A DNA stretch of 64,000 nucleotides, from NCBI RefSeq assembly GCF_001269655.1, contig NZ_LHVE01000020.1:248001-312000 (forward strand). The letters are read 5' to 3'. This document shows positions 45,133-51,696 of the stretch, piece by piece. The stretch comes from Pseudomonas thivervalensis. GTDB taxonomy: Bacteria; Pseudomonadota; Gammaproteobacteria; Pseudomonadales; Pseudomonadaceae. The notes under the pieces were generated by a model, which ran no database searches, was not told the DNA's origin, and saw nothing but the letters and a program-made list of their open reading frames with translations. Each line of letters begins with the position of its first letter. Position 1 is the stretch's first letter. Position numbers and translations under genes: made by a program.

Positions 45133-45708
45133 ATGCGCCCGTCCCACCGCACGACCTTGCTTGCCAGCCTGCTAGTCCTCGGATGCGCCGTCGTCTTGTG
45201 GGTGGCCTACGACTGGTTCCAGGGCCGTTTCCTGCGAACGTTCAGTCAACACACGGCCGTGTTTTCCGGCGACCCTCTGCGCCTGCCTGCCGACCTGGCC
45301 GGCCCCGGCGCGATCCGCCTGGTGCATTTCTGGGACCCGGCCTGCCCGTGCAACGTCGGCAACCAGCAACACCTTGCCGAGCTGGTCGATAAATATGTAC
45401 CGCAAGGCGTCGAGTTCTATGCGGTACAAAAAGCCGGCAGCCAAGGTCGGCTGCCGGCCACGTTGAGCAGCCTGAAAACCCTCCCGACACTTCCCGGCTC
45501 AAGCCAGATCCCCGCCAGCCCGGCTGTGGCGATCTGGGATCGCAGCGGTCAACTGGCATATTTCGGCCCCTACAGCGAAGGCCTGACCTGCAACTCGAGC
45601 AACAGCTTCATCGAGCCGATTCTCGAAGCGTTGAGTGTCGGCCGGGAAGTTAATGCGACTCACACGTTGGCGGTGGGCTGTTATTGCCCATGGTCGGTTT
45701 CAAACTGA
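45133..45708 (+). CDS. DUF6436 thioredoxin-like membrane-anchored protein
   Basis: The 191-residue protein has an N-terminal membrane anchor (TLLASLLVLGCAVVLWVAYD) and a periplasmic thioredoxin-like domain with the dithiol CPC in HFWDPACPCNVGNQQH, and further cysteines near the C-terminus (LTCNSSNS; GCYCPW). It is probably a thiol-disulfide factor. It is the last gene before the type III secretion region. Confidence 0.8.
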   Translation: MRPSHRTTLLASLLVLGCAVVLWVAYDWFQGRFLRTFSQHTAVFSGDPLRLPADLAGPGAIRLVHFWDPACPCNVGNQQHLAELVDKYVPQGVEFYAVQKAGSQGRLPATLSSLKTLPTLPGSSQIPASPAVAIWDRSGQLAYFGPYSEGLTCNSSNSFIEPILEALSVGREVNATHTLAVGCYCPWSVSN

Positions 45709-46097
45709 TCAATTAACTACAACTTGTATTTCCAGCTTCCTCTTCGGCAACGACACAAAGTTGAGCCTAGTGCTCATCTCTAGAGTTCTTGCTCAAACTA
45801 AGGGCCTGGGCTGAACCGTTTGTCGGATCCAATTTCTTCAAAGAACGCCATTACCCTTCCCTTTCGGCCTGTGCCCCGTGCCAGACGGCTTGTACAGGAC
45901 GATTGACCCTCGCTGACCGTTTAGCTGAATCGATTAACAGCGTCCGTGCCAGCATGAACTTTTTTTTAATCTCTTCTCTAAACCTCGTGACCCGCAAAAT
46001 GTTCATTACCTGTGCAGTCGCGCGGCGGCGCTAACTAGAGGAAGTTCCATACGCCTTTTGATCTTTCAACTTGTCGACCCTCCTAACCAAACAAGAA
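45709..46097. other. AT-richer leader region upstream of the HrpS-like gene
   Basis: These 389 bases are visibly richer in A and T than either flank (for example AACTTTTTTTTAATCTC near 45957) and hold no convincing gene. They must contain the promoter of the HrpS-like activator and mark the left edge of the type III secretion cluster. No hrp box (GGAACC-N16-CCACNNA) is present here. Confidence 0.6.
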
Positions 46098-47036
46098 ATG
46101 GAATCGTCAGTGATGCAAAAGCTGTTATGCGCTGCACTTTCCAATCCCCACAAAGAAGACGCCCTCAACCTCGAGGCGTTTGTCCAAAGTGTCGCCCCGC
46201 TCATGATCGACGTGCTGCTGCGCGGCGAGACTGGCACCGGTAAAGACACGCTCGCAGAAAAGATCCATCGCATGTCCGGCTGCTCCGGCAAGTTCGTGGC
46301 CATCAACTGCGCCGCCATTCCCGAAACCCTCGCGGAGAGCCAGCTTTTCGGGGCCAACACCGGTGCGTTTACCGGCGCCAGCCAGAATCGCGCGGGGTTC
46401 GTCGAAGCCGCGCATAACGGCACGCTGTACCTGGACGAAATCGACAGCATGCCGTTGGGCCTGCAAGCCAAGCTGCTGCGAGTCCTGGAGTCCAGGACGG
46501 TCCAGCGGCTGGGCTCGACCCAGAACATTCCGGTGAACATGCGGGTTATCGCCTCCGCCCAATGCCCGCTGGGAGAAATGGTCGAACGTGGCGAGTTTCG
46601 CCGGGACCTGTATTTCCGCCTGAACATCATCAGTCTCAAGCTGCCGCCACTGCGCAGCCGCAAGGAGCGCATCGTGCCACTGTTCCAGTCGCTGGTGCAC
46701 CGGGAGGCCCAGGCACTCGACCGGCCTTATGTCGCACCGTCGCCAGCGTTGTTGCGCCAACTGCTCGGCTACGCCTGGCCTGGAAACATCCGCGAGCTGC
46801 AATCGGCTGCCAAGCGCTACGTGCTGGGTTTGCCGGCACTGCCCCGCGCCGAGCAACTGGAACACAACAGCTCGACGCTCAAGTTGAAGGAACACCTGCA
46901 GCAGTTCGAAAAAATCCTCATCGAGGACTGCATGCGCCGCCACCATCATTGCATCGACAAGGTCATCGCTGAGCTGGGTATCGCCCGGCGCACGCTGTAT
47001 TACCGCATGAAGTGCCTGCAAATATCGACGAGTTGA
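46098..47036 (+). CDS. rspR: HrpS/RspR-like sigma-54 enhancer-binding activator of type III secretion
   Basis: HrpR/HrpS-type proteins activate sigma-54 transcription of hrpL, the ECF sigma gene of Hrp1 secretion systems. This 312-residue protein lacks a receiver domain, like HrpS. It has Walker A GETGTGKD (43-50), an intact sigma-54 contact loop GAFTGA (89-94), Walker B TLYLDEID (109-116) and a C-terminal Fis-type helix-turn-helix (IDKVIAELGIARRTLYYRM). Only one activator gene is present; P. syringae has two. ATG 46098 is chosen; ATG 46113 is a possible alternative and a TTG at 46071 is unlikely. Confidence 0.9.
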   Translation: MESSVMQKLLCAALSNPHKEDALNLEAFVQSVAPLMIDVLLRGETGTGKDTLAEKIHRMSGCSGKFVAINCAAIPETLAESQLFGANTGAFTGASQNRAGFVEAAHNGTLYLDEIDSMPLGLQAKLLRVLESRTVQRLGSTQNIPVNMRVIASAQCPLGEMVERGEFRRDLYFRLNIISLKLPPLRSRKERIVPLFQSLVHREAQALDRPYVAPSPALLRQLLGYAWPGNIRELQSAAKRYVLGLPALPRAEQLEHNSSTLKLKEHLQQFEKILIEDCMRRHHHCIDKVIAELGIARRTLYYRMKCLQISTS

Positions 47037-47047
47037 GTCGGTTCGGT

Positions 47048-47076
47048 GGAACCGTTTACGCAACGGTCGCCACTTA
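47048..47076 (+). promoter_or_regulatory. hrp box (HrpL-type ECF sigma promoter) of the pilin operon
   Basis: GGAACC at 47048-47053 and CCACTTA at 47070-47076 are separated by exactly 16 bases, the consensus spacing of HrpL promoters. It begins 11 bp after the HrpS stop, and transcription should start about 45 bases before the pilin ATG. Confidence 0.95.
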
Positions 47077-47129
47077 ACCTTCGAGACGTTCACGATCGTC
47101 TCGCCATTCCACAACCCGGAGATACGACT

Positions 47130-47339
47130 ATGAGTTTTGGTGGACTTTCTCTCGCGGCTTCCACGGCTGCCATGCAGCAGATGGACGCGACCTCGGCTGC
47201 GATGACAACCATGAAATCCGAATTCGACCAGAAGAAGCTGGTCGCCGACACCATGAACGCAATCGCGGCAGGGTCGATGGACACCGCAACCAAAGCCATC
47301 ACCGCCATGGGGGAGGCCTCGAAAAACATACGATTCTGA
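47130..47339 (+). CDS. rspA: Short Hrp pilin/needle subunit (HrpA-like)
   Basis: The 69-residue protein has no signal peptide or Cys, is Ala/Met/Ser/Thr-rich and predicted almost wholly helical (MSFGGLSLAAS, then KKLVADTMNAIAAG, then KAITAMGEASKNI). Position directly after the activator and behind a hrp box is that of hrpA, the extracellular pilus subunit. Its length is like the short HrpA of enterobacterial plant pathogens, shorter than P. syringae HrpA. The assignment rests on position, promoter and composition, not on a strict motif. GGAG precedes the ATG. Confidence 0.78.
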   Translation: MSFGGLSLAASTAAMQQMDATSAAMTTMKSEFDQKKLVADTMNAIAAGSMDTATKAITAMGEASKNIRF

Positions 47340-47342
47340 CCT

Positions 47343-47382
47343 CGCGCTTGAGCCCCGCTCCGGCGGGGTAACCTCAAGCGCG
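47343..47382 (+). promoter_or_regulatory. Strong intercistronic hairpin after the pilin gene
   Basis: CGCGCTTGAG (47343-47352) pairs perfectly with CTCAAGCGCG (47373-47382), and inside it CCCCGC pairs with GCGGGG around a TCCG loop. It begins 3 bp after the pilin stop and has no following T run. It is more likely a mRNA stabiliser or partial terminator than a full terminator. Confidence 0.8.
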
Positions 47383-47397
47383 ATGCGAGGAGGCCCT

Positions 47398-48306
47398 ATG
47401 CACATCGACTTGCCAGACAGCCTTCGTGCTCTCAGAGACCTGTCCCATGACGAGCCCACGCTGCGCCCTGCCCCGTCTCCGCCGGACCTGCACCTGGCGC
47501 TGCATGGGGTCGGCGACCGGTTGCGGGAGTCGCTTGTCCAGTGGGGCGACGAACACGGTTCGACGGGCGGACAGTCGCGGTTTGGCTGGCCGAATCCCCA
47601 GGACCGATTGGCCGCCGAGACCGAAGACCCTTTGCGCCTGGTGCTGGAAGACATCCTGGAAGAGATCAACAGCGGCACCGGTTCCAATCTCGATGTCGAC
47701 ATCGATGACGCCTATTCCAATGAGGACCTGTTCAACGATCTGGCCCAGATGTTCGCCCATCGCCGGCAGCCTATCGGTGACAACGATGTCGACAGCCAAA
47801 GCGATTTCGGCAATGCCAACAACCCCTTCTGTGGCGCGTTGTTCGGCGCATGGGAGAGGGAGGGCGATCACGCCACGCGACGGGGTCGTGAGGCGAGCCT
47901 GTCGCTGTTGCTCAAGATCATCGCCGTCCTGGGCCGAAGGAAGCTATTGACGCTGCTGGACATCGATGAAGGTGACGGCCAGGCGCGGTATGAACCGGAC
48001 GACCAGGACCTGTTGTTCGAGATCGCCGCATTCATGGACCAGCACCCGGCGCGCTATCCCCCACCGGCGACCCTCGACGCAGAACGGTGGACATGGACCG
48101 AACGCATTGCCCGCGGCACAGCGCTGGATGCTCGCGAAACACGGTTGTTCCAGCTTGCCCTCGAAGAGTTGGACTTCGCCCTGGCCCGCCTGACCGGTCA
48201 GCAGGCGCCGATACGCCAACGTGTCCGACGCAGCCGGGAGGACATCGAGTTTCACCTGAGCGTCAGCGGTAGCGCTCGCAACGTCTTGAGGCTGATGTGC
48301 GCCTGA
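47398..48306 (+). CDS. rspZ: Harpin-like protein with HrpZ-related segment
   Basis: The 302-residue protein takes the place of hrpZ. Residues 207-260 (FEIAAFMDQHPARYPPP, later LDARETRLFQLALEELDFAL) resemble the HrpZ segment that I recall as IAQFMDDNPAQFPKP...LDGDETAAFRSAL. Residues 75-145 are acidic, with LVLEDILEEINSG and NLDVDIDDAY. Unlike classical harpins it has cysteines (145 and 301), no glycine-rich repeats and an Arg-rich tail. Harpins are heat-stable proteins secreted by the type III system that act in the apoplast or at host membranes. GAGGAGG precedes ATG 47398. Confidence 0.7.
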   Translation: MHIDLPDSLRALRDLSHDEPTLRPAPSPPDLHLALHGVGDRLRESLVQWGDEHGSTGGQSRFGWPNPQDRLAAETEDPLRLVLEDILEEINSGTGSNLDVDIDDAYSNEDLFNDLAQMFAHRRQPIGDNDVDSQSDFGNANNPFCGALFGAWEREGDHATRRGREASLSLLLKIIAVLGRRKLLTLLDIDEGDGQARYEPDDQDLLFEIAAFMDQHPARYPPPATLDAERWTWTERIARGTALDARETRLFQLALEELDFALARLTGQQAPIRQRVRRSREDIEFHLSVSGSARNVLRLMCA

Positions 48307-48358
48307 AGGCACCCACGCTTTGAATGTTCTAACCGGCCTTTGAAACAGGAGATTTCCC

Positions 48359-48733
48359 ATGGACATACACGCTATCGATCCCAGCAACCTCGCCGCCACT
48401 TCCGCCAAAACGAGCGCCAGACCACAGGCGAGCGCCGAGACCAGCGATGTCAGTTGGTTCAACGCACAAATGCGCGAAAAAGCCCCCGCCCCGGACAGCG
48501 AAAACAATGTCGCGGCACGCATCATTGATTCGTTGTCGAGCCGTTCCGGTGAGCTGCAGCGCCTGGATGATCGCGCCAACCGGGACATGCTCAAGGCCAT
48601 CCGCACCGCCGACCCGCAGGATATGTTGCAGTCGAACCGATCGTTGTCGTCCTTCCACCTCGAAAGCCTGATGACCGCGAAAGTCGTCAGCAAAGGCTCC
48701 CAGGCCATCGAGAAACTCACCAATCTTCAGTAA
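48359..48733 (+). CDS. hrpB: Type III secretion inner rod protein HrpB (SctI)
   Basis: SctI proteins form the inner rod that links needle or pilus to the export gate. The 124-residue product has a polar N-terminus and the conserved C-terminal SctI block (DPQDMLQSNRSLSSFHLESL, then MTAKVVSKGSQAIEKLTNLQ). Length equals that of P. syringae HrpB. AGGAGA precedes the ATG. hrcJ follows after 14 bp. Confidence 0.9.
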   Translation: MDIHAIDPSNLAATSAKTSARPQASAETSDVSWFNAQMREKAPAPDSENNVAARIIDSLSSRSGELQRLDDRANRDMLKAIRTADPQDMLQSNRSLSSFHLESLMTAKVVSKGSQAIEKLTNLQ

Positions 48734-48747
48734 AGGGAAGGCCGGTC

Positions 48748-49635
48748 ATGTCCATGCGCGCGTTCCCAACACTGTTGCTGTGCCTGCTGCTCACCGGTTG
48801 CGACGAACGAACGGCGTTGCACAGCCATCTTTCCGAGCAGGATGCCAACGAAGTGATCGCCGAACTGGCGAACAAGAACGTGGAGGCGAGCAAGCAAGTC
48901 GACAAGGACGGGCTGACGGTGCTGGTCGAGCCTGGCGACATGAACAGCGCCGTCCAGGTACTCGAAGCCGCCGGCCTGCCGCGTCGATCCCGCTCCAGCC
49001 TGGGGGAAATCTTCCGCAAGGAAGGGGTCATTTCCACGCCCATGGAAGAGCGTGCCCGCTACATTTATGCGCTGTCCCAGGAGCTCGAATCGACGCTTTC
49101 ACAAATAGACGGCGTAGTGCTCGCCCGGGTCCATGTGGTCCTGCCGGAACGGGTAGCCCCGGGTGAGCCGGTCCAGCCCGCATCGGCCTCGGTATTTATC
49201 AAGCACACCAGTGCCCTGGACCCCGACAGCATCACCCCACGTGTGCGCAATCTGGTCGCCAGCGGGATTCCCGGCATGGCCGACGCCGCTCAGAACCCGA
49301 CCAAACTGTCGGTGGTATTCGTGCCCGCCGCGCCGTATCAGGAACGGCGCAAGATGGCGTATTTCGGCCCCTTCCTCATGCAGGCCGATGATGTCGGCTA
49401 TTGGCGGGCGGTGACCGTGGCGGCAAGCATCGCCTTGCTCGCCATCCTGTTGGGCGCCTTGTATGGCCTCTATCGGCTATGGCGCAAAGGCGTGTGGGTG
49501 CTGCCACGATTTCTCGACCACAAGCTTGCCAAGCCCACCGGGACGCTCGCCTCACCTCAAAGCAGCATGACACCTGGACTGTTTGCCGTGAAAACTCCGG
49601 GGGCCAAGCCCGACAGTAACGGGACCGCTGCATGA
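48748..49635 (+). CDS. hrcJ: Type III secretion inner-membrane ring lipoprotein HrcJ (SctJ)
   Basis: SctJ forms the inner ring of the basal body. The 295-residue protein has a lipoprotein signal with Cys18 in LLLTGC, the two ring-building domains (EQDANEVIAELANKNVEA; VLARVHVVLPER, SVFIKH), and a C-terminal membrane helix (AVTVAASIALLAILLGALYG). It overlaps hrpD by 4 bases. Confidence 0.95.
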   Translation: MSMRAFPTLLLCLLLTGCDERTALHSHLSEQDANEVIAELANKNVEASKQVDKDGLTVLVEPGDMNSAVQVLEAAGLPRRSRSSLGEIFRKEGVISTPMEERARYIYALSQELESTLSQIDGVVLARVHVVLPERVAPGEPVQPASASVFIKHTSALDPDSITPRVRNLVASGIPGMADAAQNPTKLSVVFVPAAPYQERRKMAYFGPFLMQADDVGYWRAVTVAASIALLAILLGALYGLYRLWRKGVWVLPRFLDHKLAKPTGTLASPQSSMTPGLFAVKTPGAKPDSNGTAA

Positions 49636-50222
49636 CGGCGGAGATTGAATGGGTGCGCTGGTGGAGCCACCCATGGCGCGAAGCAGACCGGGACTGGTAT
49701 CCATTGTCGATTTGCCGGCTGACCGCGCCGCAAATCGACACCCTCGCCCGGGGGCACCATGCCGCGCTTGCGCGCAGTTTTGGTATGACGCCGTGCACGC
49801 CACCACCACCGAGCCCGATGCTGCAATCGCTGTTCTGCGGTACGCCACGGACCTTGCTCCTTGCCTGCGAATTGGTGGCGAGCACGTGCTCACCCTTAAC
49901 GGCCACACAGGCACTTTCGGCGCAGGACCGGGCCTGGTGCGAGCGCACCGCCAAAGCCCTGCGTCCGGGGCACTGGCTTGAACACAGCCAGGATCCGCTG
50001 GCACTGCTGCGCGCCTGGCTGGGTGAGCGAGCCTGGGAACGTGCACGCCTGGCATTCCCACGCAGCAGGATCATCGCCATCGAATCGGCACCCGCCCCTC
50101 AACCACCGGCCACCAAGCTGAACACGCTTTGGCAGTCCGCCTGCTGGAAGGCCGAGCAAAGCCTCGCCGCCCCGGCCACTATTCCAACGGAGAGACACGA
50201 TGCTCGCTCGGCGATCACTTGA
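49632..50222 (+). CDS. hrpD: Type III secretion sorting-platform protein HrpD (SctK)
   Basis: The 196-residue cytoplasmic protein is in the hrpD place between hrcJ and hrpE. It shows the poorly conserved SctK character: Trp-rich start (EIEWVRWWSHPW), PLSICRLTAPQIDTLARG, and LLRAWLGERAWERARLAF near the C-terminus. SctK links the cytoplasmic sorting platform to the inner ring. It overlaps hrcJ by 4 and hrpE by 23 bases. Identification is mostly by position and weak similarity. Confidence 0.8.
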   Translation: MTAEIEWVRWWSHPWREADRDWYPLSICRLTAPQIDTLARGHHAALARSFGMTPCTPPPPSPMLQSLFCGTPRTLLLACELVASTCSPLTATQALSAQDRAWCERTAKALRPGHWLEHSQDPLALLRAWLGERAWERARLAFPRSRIIAIESAPAPQPPATKLNTLWQSACWKAEQSLAAPATIPTERHDARSAIT

Positions 50223-50793
50223 ACTGCGCCCTGATGGCCAGGGCCTGTCACAGCCTTATATCGCGCGCGAAACCCTTGTGGATTGTGCTCGCGCGCAAGT
50301 CGTCCTCGAACAGGCCCAGGTGCAGGCGGCGCAATTGCTTGAACGCGCTCGCGCCGAGGCGCAAGCGAGCGTACTCGAGGCCCAAGCGCGATTCTGGGAA
50401 AAAGCCGAAACCCTGCTCGCCACCTGGGAAGCCCAGCGCCAAGCCCTGTGGGAGCGGATCGAGGCGAGTGCGGCACACGTGGTCAACGAGGCCTTGGGGA
50501 GGCTGTTGGACGAGGTACCGGAGCAGGCACGCATCGATGCACTCGTCCGCCAGATTGCATCGCGTCAGGACGACCCGGTCAGCGCCACCCTTCGCTGCCA
50601 CCCCGAAGACCTGGCAAGCCTGACGCAGAGCCTGGGCACCGATAGCCGACGCCCCTGGACGCCGGTGGCGGATGCCGACATGCAACGACATCAACTGAAA
50701 CTGGAAACACCCGGCGGCACCTACCTGCTCGACTGGCCTACCGCCGTCGAAGCCCTGCGCCTGCCCGAACCACCACACAACTCCGCCAACTGA
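50200..50793 (+). CDS. hrpE: Type III secretion ATPase stator HrpE (SctL)
   Basis: SctL is the peripheral stalk that regulates the HrcN ATPase. The 197-residue protein has a long Ala/Glu/Gln-rich coiled coil (residues 30-90, AQVVLEQAQVQAAQLLERAR and following) and a C-terminal domain with ATLRCHPEDL and TPGGTYLLDW similar to FliH/SctL. It is the last gene of the pilin operon; a REP doublet follows. Confidence 0.9.
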   Translation: MLARRSLELRPDGQGLSQPYIARETLVDCARAQVVLEQAQVQAAQLLERARAEAQASVLEAQARFWEKAETLLATWEAQRQALWERIEASAAHVVNEALGRLLDEVPEQARIDALVRQIASRQDDPVSATLRCHPEDLASLTQSLGTDSRRPWTPVADADMQRHQLKLETPGGTYLLDWPTAVEALRLPEPPHNSAN

Positions 50794-50801
50794 CCCACCG
50801 C

Positions 50802-50895
50802 TATCGCGAGCAAGCTCGCTCCCACAGGGGATTTGGGGCGGGCGTGATGCCTGTGAACACCCCGGAAAAAACTGTGGGAGCGAGCTTGCTCGCGA
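50802..50895. repeat. Palindromic repeat, family C (REP doublet) between hrpE and hrpF
   Basis: TATCGCGAGCAAGCTCGCTC...CACA and TGTGGGAGCGAGCTTGCTCG...AT face each other around about 45 bp. It separates two type III secretion operons, upstream of the hrpF hrp box. Confidence 0.9.
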
Positions 50896-50984
50896 TGACG
50901 GCGGCACATCCAACATTTCTGCAAGCTGACCCACCGCGATCACAAGCCAGCCCCACCCCGGCGACGTTTTTTCCTGATTTGCGC

Positions 50985-51013
50985 GGAACCGCCAACGGCA
51001 TAACCACCACTCA
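50985..51013 (+). promoter_or_regulatory. hrp box of the hrpF-hrpG-hrcC-hrpT-hrpV operon
   Basis: GGAACC at 50985-50990 and CCACTCA at 51007-51013 are separated by 16 bases. Transcription should begin near 51019, which supports ATG 51048 over the in-frame ATG at 51024 as the hrpF start. Confidence 0.95.
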
Positions 51014-51047
51014 CCTCGTGAATATGCCTAGCCCAGAGGAACCGCCC

Positions 51048-51272
51048 ATGTCTTCCACCGATGCCGTCCAGCGCCGCCTCGACACCTACTTCCAACGCGC
51101 GACCGACAACGTCAACAACGCTGCTATAAACGCGGCAGAAAGTCAGTCGCTCGACGACATGCATTCGTTCCTGACCAGCATGAACGGCATGTCCGTCGCG
51201 GTGAACGCGGCGACACAACAGACCACTGCCCATCACAACCTCGCCAAGGCGATCATCGATGCAATGCCATGA
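51048..51272 (+). CDS. hrpF: Type III secretion protein HrpF
   Basis: The 74-residue protein has the same length as P. syringae HrpF, a small helical protein needed for secretion, possibly a SctE-type co-chaperone that partners HrpG. It is rich in Ala, Asn and Gln (TDNVNNAAINAAESQSL, AVNAATQQTTAHHNLAKA). A GAGGAA ribosome binding site precedes ATG 51048. The end overlaps hrpG by 14 bases. Confidence 0.85.
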   Translation: MSSTDAVQRRLDTYFQRATDNVNNAAINAAESQSLDDMHSFLTSMNGMSVAVNAATQQTTAHHNLAKAIIDAMP

Positions 51273-51696
51273 GCTGCGCACACAGCTCACCCACTGGAGC
51301 ACCAGCGTCGATGGCCCGGGGCACTTCACCCTGGTCATCGACGATGGCGAGGCGACCTTCAGCAAACTCGAAGAGGGTTTGCTGGTATCGGTCGAACTGA
51401 CCGTCCCGATGACCCACGAGGCGGCTCTGGAAGACCTGCTTCGGCTGGCGCACCCAAGCCTCTCACGATTCCCTGGCGCGCTGGCCCGTTCGCCGCAAGA
51501 CGGTCGGTTATGGCTGGTGGCGCAACCGGTGCCGGGCGGGCACATCGACGACCTGATCGAGGTGCTCGAAGCGCTGCTCAACCAGCGTGACACCTGGCAA
51601 TCCATTCTCAATAAAGACCAACGTGCCGTGGCGGCGCCTGTGGCGCGACGTCTCTCGCACTCTCACTTGCTCGGAACAGGAATCCGCCATGCCTAA
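51259..51696 (+). CDS. hrpG: HrpG chaperone-like regulator of type III secretion
   Basis: The 145-residue protein has the two-layer chaperone-like pattern GHFTLVIDDGEATFSKLEEG, LLVSVELTVP and GRLWLVAQPV. In P. syringae HrpG binds HrpV and frees HrpS from inhibition. Here it sits between hrpF and hrcC, overlapping both. The mechanism is inferred from P. syringae. Confidence 0.87.
   Translation: MQCHELRTQLTHWSTSVDGPGHFTLVIDDGEATFSKLEEGLLVSVELTVPMTHEAALEDLLRLAHPSLSRFPGALARSPQDGRLWLVAQPVPGGHIDDLIEVLEALLNQRDTWQSILNKDQRAVAAPVARRLSHSHLLGTGIRHA

Noticed and set aside
46071..46097. Upstream TTG start for the HrpS-like gene
   Set aside because: It adds nine residues unlike HrpS and has no ribosome binding site; ATG 46098 is more plausible.
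47343..47382. Hairpin after the pilin gene as a standard intrinsic terminator
   Set aside because: No T run follows the stem and downstream genes have no promoter of their own before hrpF, so complete termination is unlikely.
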